Source: Citrobacter sp. On2M (GTDB lineage: Bacteria; Pseudomonadota; Gammaproteobacteria; Enterobacterales; Enterobacteriaceae). Taken from it: 64,000 nt of DNA. Of the stretch, positions 57,633 to 64,000 are shown in pieces. The notes beneath the pieces were generated by a model. The model was not told the DNA's origin. It did no database searches and saw nothing but the letters and a program-made list of their open reading frames with translations. Where the stretch lies: the NCBI RefSeq assembly GCF_018035235.1, contig NZ_WPCV01000004.1:806001-870000 (forward strand). Direction: 5' to 3'. Position numbers and translations under genes: made by a program. Within the stretch, counting starts at the first letter, position 1. Each line of letters begins with the position of its first letter.

Positions 57633-58637
57633 TCAGAACACCGGCAAACCCAGCCCTAGCTTCACTTCTCTTAATGTCTGCTGTGTGACTTCATGCGCCT
57701 GTTCGCTGCCTTTTTTGAGCATCGCCATCAGCATGCCTTTATCCTGGATGTAAGTTGCGCGCCGCTCGCGCATCGGGGCAATAAGCTCTTGCAAGCACAT
57801 CTCCAGCTCGTTTTTGCATGCACGGTCGCCCAGCCCGCCGCGCTGATAATGCGCTTTCATCTCCGCGACTTTTGCTTTATCCGCATGAAAAGCATCGAGG
57901 TAAGTGAATACCATATTGCCGTCAATCTGCCCTGGATCGGACACTTTTAGATGATTGGGATCGGTGTACATCGCGCTGACCGCATGATGAATGGCCTCTT
58001 CGCTGGCGGACAAGAGTAATGTATTGCCAAGCGATTTTGACATTTTGGCATTACCGTCGATCCCCGGAAGACGGCTGGTTTCACTCAGCAGCGCTTTACA
58101 ATGCGACAAGACGGGGGCAGGTAACAGACTATTCATTTTATGCACGATTTCATTGGTCTGTTCAATCATTGGCAACTGATCGTCGCCAACGGGAACCACT
58201 TCGGCTTTGAAGGCTGTAATATCTGCCGCCTGGCTGATGGGATAAACCAGAAAACCAACCGGTAACGAGCGGGCAAACCCTTTCTGCGCAATTTCGTTTT
58301 TGACCGTAGGATTACGCTCCACGCGAGCCACGGTGACGATGTTCATATATAGCGCGGTCAGCTCCGCAAGGGCAGGCAGGGCCGATTGCAAACAAATAGT
58401 GGTCAGTGAAGGATCTATTCCTGCAGCAAGATAATCGGCCAGCACTTCGGGAATATTGTCGCGGATCTTTTGCGGTGTGCTGCCGTTATCGGTCAGCCCT
58501 TGGAGGTCAGCAACTAATACAAACTGCTGATAATCGTGTTGCAGCATGGCGCGCTGACGCAGCGAGCCAACATAATGACCGAGGTGCAACGGGCCGGTAG
58601 GTCGATCGCCAGTGAGGATAATGGTTTTGTTGTTCAT
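57633..58637 (-). CDS. Second tryptophanyl-tRNA synthetase
   Basis: A 334-residue class I synthetase that charges tRNA-Trp. Signatures: the HIGH-type GPLHLGHYVGSL near residue 14, PISQAADITAFKAEVVPVGDDQ, and KMSKS in NAKMSKSLGNTLLL. Length equals housekeeping TrpS, but it is not in the dam-rpe-gph context, so it is an accessory copy (TrpRS2). ATG 58637 follows an AAGGAG ribosome-binding site. Upstream lies a leader peptide with two adjacent Trp codons and a terminator/antiterminator pair (58683-58795). Accessory TrpRS enzymes often confer resistance to tryptophan analogues such as indolmycin. Confidence 0.9.
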   Translation of the reverse strand: MNNKTIILTGDRPTGPLHLGHYVGSLRQRAMLQHDYQQFVLVADLQGLTDNGSTPQKIRDNIPEVLADYLAAGIDPSLTTICLQSALPALAELTALYMNIVTVARVERNPTVKNEIAQKGFARSLPVGFLVYPISQAADITAFKAEVVPVGDDQLPMIEQTNEIVHKMNSLLPAPVLSHCKALLSETSRLPGIDGNAKMSKSLGNTLLLSASEEAIHHAVSAMYTDPNHLKVSDPGQIDGNMVFTYLDAFHADKAKVAEMKAHYQRGGLGDRACKNELEMCLQELIAPMRERRATYIQDKGMLMAMLKKGSEQAHEVTQQTLREVKLGLGLPVF

Positions 58638-58682
58638 ATAAGACTCCTTAGTCATAAAACCGAAAGGGGTCTTCAAATGCAA

Positions 58683-58704
58683 ATAACCGCCTTTCGGCGG
58701 TTAT
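58683..58704 (-). promoter_or_regulatory. Attenuator terminator and antiterminator of the TrpRS2 gene
   Basis: On the minus strand ATAACCGCC-GAAA-GGCGGTTAT is a perfect 9-bp stem with a GAAA tetraloop followed by TTTGCATTTG; the T-run is weak. The left arm ACCGCC can pair instead with GGCGGT (58729-58734), which lies just after the leader stop, making a mutually exclusive antiterminator. A ribosome stalled at the Trp codons (58748-58753) would favour the antiterminator. Confidence 0.75.
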
Positions 58705-58735
58705 CTAAAATGGGGAAAACACATTCTGACCGCCT

Positions 58736-58795
58736 TTAAGAAGGCAGCCACCACAGGTTGTGATTAAAAGCGGTGATATCGTGTTTTGTGTTCAT
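58736..58795 (-). CDS. 19-residue Trp leader peptide of the TrpRS2 gene
   Basis: The minus strand from ATG 58795 reads MNTKHDITAFNHNLWWLPS and stops at TAA (58736-58738), 98 bases before the TrpRS2 start. Two adjacent Trp codons (TGG at 58751-58753 and 58748-58750) sit five codons from the end, as in the trp operon leader. The ribosome-binding site is poor; an overlapping mini frame (MLFQ, ending ATGA at the leader start) may couple translation. Too short for standard gene finding. Confidence 0.7.
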   Translation of the reverse strand: MNTKHDITAFNHNLWWLPS

Positions 58796-58837
58796 TGAAA
58801 TAACATATCACCGCCTGGCATCGAGGTAAAGCCATGT

Positions 58838-60622
58838 TCAGCTCGCTTCCAGCATGCCAAAGCTCACGATGCGCGAACGTCCCAGCTCTTTAGCGCGATA
58901 CAAGGCCACGTCTGCAGCACGCAGCAGGTTGTCGCTCTGGGCGTGCTGAGGATAGCTGGCTACGCCAATAGAGACATCGACGTGACCAATTTCAGAGACG
59001 CCAAAGCGCAGCGACAGTTCCCGTACACCGTTATAAATATCCGTCGCAAAGCGGTTGGCGGCCTGCTCATCCGTATTGGCCAGCAGCACCAGAAATTCCT
59101 CACCGCCATAGCGGAAAGCCATGCCGCTGTCGTGGACCACGCGCTGAATAGTCGTGGCGATACTTTTTATCACGCTATCTCCTGCCTCATGACCAAAGCG
59201 ATCGTTAATATTTTTAAAATGGTCGATATCGATCATCAGGCAACTGATCGGCTCCTGGTTGCGTACGGCCTGGCTCATCTGAGTGCGTAAGGAATCTTCC
59301 AGATGATGACGGTTGCGCAGACCGGTTAGCGGATCGTAGAGCGCTTTCTCAAGCAGCGCATCGCGCAGGCGCTGGTTGGCTAAGGCCAAACCGAGTGCTT
59401 CCGCCATCAGCTCCAGATACGCACGCGAAGGAGCTGACTCATTGCTGAGATTCTGGAATGAAAGCAGGCCAATGGCTTCACCCTGGGCAATCAGTGGCAC
59501 GCACAGAGTATGTTGCTGGCATGATTCCGGCAGATGGTAGCAGGCGATATCGGGTTCGCCTTGCACCGGCGGATGGCTCTGACCGCGGCGCACTGCCCAG
59601 CACTCGTCCGGATGGAAAGCATCTGTTTTGCCCTGCGGTGAGAGCCATTGTGCAACGCAGCGCACCTGCCAGGGCTCCCGGTCAAGAATGTAAAGTCGTC
59701 CAGCAATACCTGGGGCAATATTCGGTGCAAACAGCTCAGCCACATTGATGACATCAGCAAAACTCTCGCAGCCCTGTAAGCGTTGTGTCATACGCGCCAA
59801 CAGTTCGCGAATTGCCCAGTCAGCGTCTCGTTCTTGCTCCAGCTGTTGCCGTACCAGGCCGTTTTCGCGAAAAATGCGGATCGCCTGCGCCATATCGCCG
59901 ATTTCATCAATCTGGTTAAAGCTTGGTGTCTCAACGGCGTAATCCTGCGATGCCAAACGGTTGACCACATCGCTCAAACGCACGACGGGACGCAGTACAC
60001 GGCGTTTTAAAATAAAGCCGAGGACGAACAAAAATAGCAGAGCCGTAAGCCCAACCATCACTTCAGAGGCCGTACGCAGCTTACGCGATGTTTGGGTTGC
60101 ATCTTCAATGGCATTACGCACGCGGTTGTCGAGCAACTGGCGGAAATGGTCTATGCGATCCTGAGCTCGCTCCAGTTCCTGTTCATAGGCTTTCCCGTAC
60201 AGCAGGGCGATGGCCTGCGACTCTTCTCCACGCGCGACGCTGGCAAGCGCCGTGGCCTGCTCATCCTGCAGGGCATCCACAATCTGCAGCCCTTCATGCA
60301 ATAGCGCCAGCTCTTCATCCGTTGCCCCAAGGTCTTTTAGCTTCGACAATCGCTGTTCAACCGCTTTTAGCGACGCTTCTTTCTGGCGGTAGGTGTTAAG
60401 TGCTTCTGAATCTTTTGCAATAACATATTCGCGTGCCAGATCTGATAGAGACCAGGCGTCAAGCTCCACTTCTTCGGTCAGTTGATCGAATTGATAACGC
60501 TGCTCCACCACCTGGCGTTCGGTATTATCGGCGCTGGAGGCCATCAGCATGACAATGCCGGAGGCGATGGTCAGACATACCGTCGCGCTATAGGCCCAGT
60601 TGGTAATTGTGGCTATTCGCAC
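58838..60622 (-). CDS. Membrane diguanylate cyclase with HAMP, GAF and GGDEF domains
   Basis: A 594-residue c-di-GMP synthase. A membrane helix at about 8-30, a helical periplasmic domain to about 190, a second membrane helix near 191-212 (MVGLTALLFLFVLGFIL), a HAMP domain (VLRPVVRLSDVVNRLAS), a GAF-type domain at about 280-420, and a GGDEF domain at about 430-590 with the active motif YGGEEFLVLL. The usual RxxD inhibitory site upstream of GGEEF is not visible, so feedback inhibition may be lacking. It lies upstream of the TrpRS2 leader in the same direction. Confidence 0.88.
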   Translation of the reverse strand: MRIATITNWAYSATVCLTIASGIVMLMASSADNTERQVVEQRYQFDQLTEEVELDAWSLSDLAREYVIAKDSEALNTYRQKEASLKAVEQRLSKLKDLGATDEELALLHEGLQIVDALQDEQATALASVARGEESQAIALLYGKAYEQELERAQDRIDHFRQLLDNRVRNAIEDATQTSRKLRTASEVMVGLTALLFLFVLGFILKRRVLRPVVRLSDVVNRLASQDYAVETPSFNQIDEIGDMAQAIRIFRENGLVRQQLEQERDADWAIRELLARMTQRLQGCESFADVINVAELFAPNIAPGIAGRLYILDREPWQVRCVAQWLSPQGKTDAFHPDECWAVRRGQSHPPVQGEPDIACYHLPESCQQHTLCVPLIAQGEAIGLLSFQNLSNESAPSRAYLELMAEALGLALANQRLRDALLEKALYDPLTGLRNRHHLEDSLRTQMSQAVRNQEPISCLMIDIDHFKNINDRFGHEAGDSVIKSIATTIQRVVHDSGMAFRYGGEEFLVLLANTDEQAANRFATDIYNGVRELSLRFGVSEIGHVDVSIGVASYPQHAQSDNLLRAADVALYRAKELGRSRIVSFGMLEAS

Positions 60623-60696
60623 TGATGAGTTCCTTTTGCGACGATTAATGAATAAGCATGATTGAAATTATAGGAAACGTATGATTTTGCGTGAAA

Positions 60697-60727
60697 ACAA
60701 AAGGCGGCCCTGAGACCGCCTTTTGTT
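60697..60727. terminator. Terminator after the AI-2E family gene
   Basis: AACAAAAGGCGG and CCGCCTTTTGTT arms around an 7-base loop; ends the minus-strand gene at 60740 just before the diguanylate cyclase start region. Confidence 0.8.
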
Positions 60728-60739
60728 ATCGTCCAGCCA

Positions 60740-61849
60740 TCACAGATCTGGAGGATTTTTTCCTTCTTCCATAAAAGCTTCGTCGATTCCTTCCACGTTA
60801 CCTTCATGGTCACGTCCGGAAAACAGATTCCAGCAGGTAATGAACAGCGCGGCAATTAGCGGGCCAATTACAAAGCCGTTGATACCGTAGATCTCCATTC
60901 CGCCGAGGGTGCTTATCAGGATCAGGTAATCAGGCATTTTGGTGTCTTTACCGACCAGCAGCGGGCGCAGGATATTGTCCACCAGCCCGACGATAATCAC
61001 GAAGAAGCCGACGATGAACAGCCCTTGCCATATCTGATGCGTGGCGAAAAGGAATATTGCCGCAGGTACCCAGACGATCGCTGAGCCGACAGCGGGCACG
61101 AGGGAGAGAAACGCCATTAGCGCGCCCCACAGTACGCTGCCGTCGATATCAACAACAGCAAACGCGATGCCGCCAAGAATCCCCTGAACCAACGCGACTA
61201 CCGCCGTGCCCTTAACCGTAGCCCGTGTCACGCCAACGAACTTAGCGAACAGGTGCTGTTTGGCAAAATCAGAAAGCGGTAATGAGTCCAGAATCTGGCG
61301 TACCAGATAAGGTCCGTCCTTTAGTAAGAAAAACAGCAGATACAGCATGATGCCAAAGCTAATAGCAAAGCCGAATGTCCCTTTACCAATCAGGAACGCG
61401 CTACCTGCCAGGTACTGGCCACCCTGCAGCGCAACGTCCGACAGTTTTTTCTGGAGCTGTGCAACGTTGTCCAGATTATGTTCGGCGAGGAATCCTCTGG
61501 CCCAGTCAGGAAGATGCGAAATAATGGAGGTGACCACTTCCGGGAACTGTGTGTCGTTTTGTTGTAATTTGGTATACACCACGTTCAACTCAATCGCCAA
61601 TGAGGAGAGGATCACCATCAGTGGGATAAAGACAATCAGACAGATAATGCCGATGGTGAGCAGTGATGCCAGCCCGTTGCGTTCGCCAAGGGCACTGCGC
61701 AGCCTGTTTTTCACCGGGTTGAATATTGTGGTCAGGATGGCAGCCCACAAAATAGCAGAAAAGTAGGGGGACAATACATCGAAAAACGCCCAGGTAACGA
61801 GGGCAAGGATGAAAATGAAGAAACCTTTAGTCAGTCCGTTAAATCGCAT
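60740..61849 (-). CDS. AI-2E family inner-membrane transporter (second copy)
   Basis: A 369-residue polytopic membrane protein of the same family as YdiK at 801-1910 but clearly different in sequence: start MRFNGLTKGFFIFILALVTWAFFDVLSPYFS, the conserved VQGILGGIAFAVVDIDGSVLWGALMAFLSLVPAVGSAIVWVPAAI block and the C-terminal GMEIYGINGFVIGPLIAALFITCWNLF. Its tail is acidic. ATG 61849 follows CAGGG; a longer reading from 61915 is not supported. Substrate unknown. Confidence 0.87.
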   Translation of the reverse strand: MRFNGLTKGFFIFILALVTWAFFDVLSPYFSAILWAAILTTIFNPVKNRLRSALGERNGLASLLTIGIICLIVFIPLMVILSSLAIELNVVYTKLQQNDTQFPEVVTSIISHLPDWARGFLAEHNLDNVAQLQKKLSDVALQGGQYLAGSAFLIGKGTFGFAISFGIMLYLLFFLLKDGPYLVRQILDSLPLSDFAKQHLFAKFVGVTRATVKGTAVVALVQGILGGIAFAVVDIDGSVLWGALMAFLSLVPAVGSAIVWVPAAIFLFATHQIWQGLFIVGFFVIIVGLVDNILRPLLVGKDTKMPDYLILISTLGGMEIYGINGFVIGPLIAALFITCWNLFSGRDHEGNVEGIDEAFMEEGKNPPDL

Positions 61850-62060
61850 TAGTGAACCCTGTAATGAGAAGCAGTCCCGACTATAGAACTGTTCAGGGAA
61901 ATTACCAACTTTCACTGCAAATATTCGTTATTTATGATTAATGTATCCGAACATTAAAAATTAAAGCTCACGAAAGTATGTCGTTTAAATATGCTTTACT
62001 TAATGGAACAGTCACACGAATCCTTCCCGAAAAGGGGCGCAAACAAAAGAGGGGATCGTT

Positions 62061-63020
62061 ATGCATACTCAACCTGTTATCGGGATTAGTGGATGTTTGA
62101 CCGGCTCAGCCGTGCGATTCGATGGTGGGCATAAGCGGATGGGGTTTGTGATGGACGATCTGGCTAAGTGGGTGACTTATAAACCTGTCTGTCCGGAGAT
62201 GTCCATCGGTTTGCCTGTACCACGTCCCGCGTTGCGTCTGGTTCAGACTTCCCAAGGGGATATTCGCATGTGTTTTAGCCATGCGCCGGGTGAAGATGTA
62301 ACAGATAAAATGTCCGAATTCACCGCCTCATATCTACAGGGACTTGGTAGTCTGGCGGGTTTTATCGTTTGTGCTAAATCACCGAGCTGCGGGATGGAAA
62401 GAGTAAGGCTGTATGACGAAAAGGGAAATCGTGGGCGAAAAGAGGGGACGGGTTTATTTACTGGTGCATTAATGGAAACCTACCCGTGGTTGCCGGTCGA
62501 AGAAGATGGCCGCTTGCACGATCCGGTGCTGAGGGAAAATTTTGTCGCGCGAGTGTTCGCGTTACATGAGCTAAATAAGTTGCGAGCCAATGGCCTTACT
62601 CGCCACGGATTAATACACTTTCATAGTCGCTATAAGCTCCAGCTGCTGGCTCATAACCAGGCGGGTTATCGGGAAATTGGCCCCTTTGTTGCCTCGCTTC
62701 ACCAGTGGGATGATTTGGATGCTTTTTTCGTGGCCTATCGTGAAAAGCTTATGGCTATTCTTAAAAAGCCCGCATCGCGGAAGAATCACACCAACGTGCT
62801 GATGCATATTCAGGGTTACTTCCGTGAGCAATTGAGCGCTCGCCAGCGCGGAGAGTTACGTGACGTCATCCTCAACTACAGCAGTGGACTTTTGCCAATC
62901 CTGGCTCCACTCACGCTACTCAAGCACTACCTGGCTGAATACCCGGACAGCTACCTGCTTGGCCAGAACTATTTTGATCCTTATCCGAATGAATTAGCGC
63001 TTCGTTTAATGGTTAATTAG
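62061..63020 (+). CDS. DUF523/DUF1722 protein (YbgA-like, TudS-type N-terminus)
   Basis: A 319-residue two-domain protein. Residues 1-150 are a DUF523 domain with cysteines in ISGCLTGSAVRFDGGHK, YKPVCPEMSIGL and FIVCAKSPSCGMERVRLY, which in TudS-type thiouracil desulfidases bind a [4Fe-4S] cluster. Residues 160-310 are DUF1722, as in E. coli YbgA (HELNKLRANGLTRHGLIHFHSRYKLQLLAHNQAGY). Function of the fusion is unknown; it may remove sulfur from damaged bases or precursors. A GAGGGGATC ribosome-binding site precedes the ATG. Confidence 0.85.
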   Translation: MHTQPVIGISGCLTGSAVRFDGGHKRMGFVMDDLAKWVTYKPVCPEMSIGLPVPRPALRLVQTSQGDIRMCFSHAPGEDVTDKMSEFTASYLQGLGSLAGFIVCAKSPSCGMERVRLYDEKGNRGRKEGTGLFTGALMETYPWLPVEEDGRLHDPVLRENFVARVFALHELNKLRANGLTRHGLIHFHSRYKLQLLAHNQAGYREIGPFVASLHQWDDLDAFFVAYREKLMAILKKPASRKNHTNVLMHIQGYFREQLSARQRGELRDVILNYSSGLLPILAPLTLLKHYLAEYPDSYLLGQNYFDPYPNELALRLMVN

Positions 63021-63096
63021 CTTACTGTTGGCGAATACGGGAAGTTATCACATTTTATTTAAACTTCCGTGAGGATGTGGTGATCACAATGCTGCC

Positions 63097-63132
63097 ATGA
63101 TGCGCTCATGTCATTCATGGAGAGCGCATCAT
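63097..63132 (+). promoter_or_regulatory. 11-bp inverted repeat covering the ribosome-binding site
   Basis: ATGATGCGCTC (63097-63107) and GAGCGCATCAT (63122-63132) are perfect complements around a 14-base loop. The right arm contains the end of the Shine-Dalgarno region (GGAGAG) and the first two bases of the start ATG at 63131. As RNA this would hide the start; as DNA it could be an operator. Confidence 0.7.
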
Positions 63133-63730
63133 GCGACCATCAACTTCAGAAACGGTACACCCGCTTTGGCTGCGCTGTTGCCATTGGGTAAATGTCGTTG
63201 CTATCGCGGGCATGTTGTTTAGCGGTTGGCGCATCTACAACGCCGCACCGCTATTTTCATTTGAGTTTCCTGCACAAATAACCCTCGGTGGCTGGCTGGG
63301 GGGCGCACTCCAGTGGCACTTTGCCATGATGTGGGTACTGGCCTTAAATGGCGCAATTTATCTCTCGCTAGGCATAGCCAGTGGCCGTTTTCGGCAAAAG
63401 TTTTTTCCGTTGTCATATCGACAGTTGAAGGACGATCTCTTGCAGGCGCTGCGAGGGAAACTCCAGCACGCCGATCTGCGCCACTACAATATGGTGCAAA
63501 AAATAGCCTATCTGTTCATTCTTCTCGATGGCATCGTGCTGGTTTTATCCGGTCTGGTACTGTGGAAATCCGTACAGTTCCCGTTTTTACGGACCTTATT
63601 CGGTGGATATGATTCTGCGCGGTATGTCCATTTCTTCGCCATGAGCGCACTTGCGCTGTTTATTGTCATTCATCTGCTAATGGTCCTGCTGGTTCCGCGC
63701 ACGTTGCTGGCAATGTTACGGGGGCGCTAA
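63131..63730 (+). CDS. Cytochrome b561-type membrane subunit
   Basis: A 199-residue membrane protein with four to five hydrophobic helices. Heme-ligand candidates are His19 in LRCCHWVNVVAIAGMLFSGWRIY, the His in GGALQWHFAMMWVLALNGAIYL and the His residues in RYVHFFAMSALALFIVIHLLMVLLVP, the pattern of cytochrome b561/PhsC-like subunits. The next gene, 11 bases on, is a molybdopterin oxidoreductase, so this protein passes electrons between it and the quinone pool. Its translation start lies inside a hairpin (63097-63132). Confidence 0.85.
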   Translation: MRPSTSETVHPLWLRCCHWVNVVAIAGMLFSGWRIYNAAPLFSFEFPAQITLGGWLGGALQWHFAMMWVLALNGAIYLSLGIASGRFRQKFFPLSYRQLKDDLLQALRGKLQHADLRHYNMVQKIAYLFILLDGIVLVLSGLVLWKSVQFPFLRTLFGGYDSARYVHFFAMSALALFIVIHLLMVLLVPRTLLAMLRGR

Positions 63731-63741
63731 GGAAATACATC

Positions 63742-64000
63742 ATGAAAAAATCCCGATTTCTCTCCGACACTGACACGCATTACCTGGTCAAAGAAGCGGA
63801 AAAATTACTCAGCCCGGACCGCCGTCGTTTACTGCGCCAGGGACTGACGCTCGGCGGCATCATGATGCTTACCGGTTGCGATATCAGCGATAACACGGAT
63901 GTGGAAAATGTGCTCTCACGTATGTCACGTTTTAACGATCGGGTGCAGGGGTTTTTATTCAGCGACCGTGCGCTTGCGCCTGAATATACATCCGCAGAGA
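63742..64000 (+). CDS. Molybdopterin oxidoreductase, sulfite oxidase-like, N-terminal part
   Basis: The first 86 residues of a protein cut by the window end. It starts MKKSRFLSDTDTHYLVKEAEKLL and has a Tat-type motif RRRLLRQGLTLGGIMMLTGC, which ends with a lipobox-like LTGC; then MSRFNDRVQGFLFSDRALAPEY, a segment I associate with YedY/sulfite-oxidase-type proteins that partner a cytochrome b561. A periplasmic Mo enzyme is the likely identity. Catalytic parts lie outside the window. Confidence 0.72.
   Translation, partial: MKKSRFLSDTDTHYLVKEAEKLLSPDRRRLLRQGLTLGGIMMLTGCDISDNTDVENVLSRMSRFNDRVQGFLFSDRALAPEYTSAE

Overview
The window is a chromosomal segment of an enteric gammaproteobacterium, most likely Citrobacter or a close relative. 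Gene order follows the E. coli/Salmonella aroD-ydiK-ydiJ-suf-lpp-pykF and ydhYVWXUT blocks. A tetrathionate reductase cluster (ttr) sits beside pykF as in Salmonella, but no SPI-2 type III secretion genes are present. The identification rests on remembered family sequences and gene order; no database was searched.

Layout: (1) 1-5906, aroD (partial), the sRNA RprA, ydiK, ydiJ, menI, ydiH. (2) 5921-8900, a metallo-beta-lactamase-fold protein with degenerate metal ligands, a divergent LysR regulator, a RydB-like sRNA, and a small accessory cassette: a frameshifted peptidoglycan-amidase-like gene followed by a DUF3828 gene. (3) 9506-16519, the sufABCDSE iron-sulfur assembly operon behind a Fur box, then ldtE and lpp. 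(4) 16828-21543, pykF and a MetNIQ-type ABC importer. (5) 21583-22623, an AT-rich toxin-like/immunity-like pair whose membrane partner is frameshifted in an A9 tract. (6) 22815-30457, ttrBCA with the divergent ttrSR regulators, and fumD. (7) 30710-36794, the anaerobic ydhYVWXUT redox operon behind a perfect FNR box and a long leader. (8) 36854-54680, accessory catabolism: a 47-residue Cys-ended small protein, a sugar-acid operon, and a polyamine region (permease, cache protein and GntR regulator, aldehyde dehydrogenase, Tat-exported spermidine dehydrogenase, triheme cytochrome c, MocR/GabR regulator, GABA transaminase). (9) 54858-56381, a decayed iron/heme ABC transporter. (10) 56526-64000, two tRNA-Val(GAC) genes, a glutathione peroxidase, a second tryptophanyl-tRNA synthetase preceded by what reads as a Trp-codon attenuator, a diguanylate cyclase, an AI-2E-family permease, a DUF523/DUF1722 protein, and a cytochrome b/molybdopterin oxidoreductase pair cut by the window end.

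How the parts work together: much of the window concerns anaerobic or alternative respiration (Ttr, Ydh, the terminal cytochrome b/Mo enzyme) and the cofactors this needs (Suf). The polyamine region reads as a complete route: spermidine is oxidised in the periplasm by SpdH with electrons passed to the triheme cytochrome; the aminoaldehyde is oxidised by the aldehyde dehydrogenase to GABA; the PuuE-like transaminase takes GABA to succinate semialdehyde. The sugar-acid operon carries a dehydratase, a kinase and two unrelated aldolases.

The observations I rate highest are the tandem-Trp leader and attenuator before the second TrpRS, the periplasmic spermidine-oxidation cluster, the two orphan toxin/immunity-like cassettes each broken by a one-base homopolymer change, the structured leader of the ydhY operon, and an 11-bp inverted repeat burying the ribosome-binding site of the last operon.
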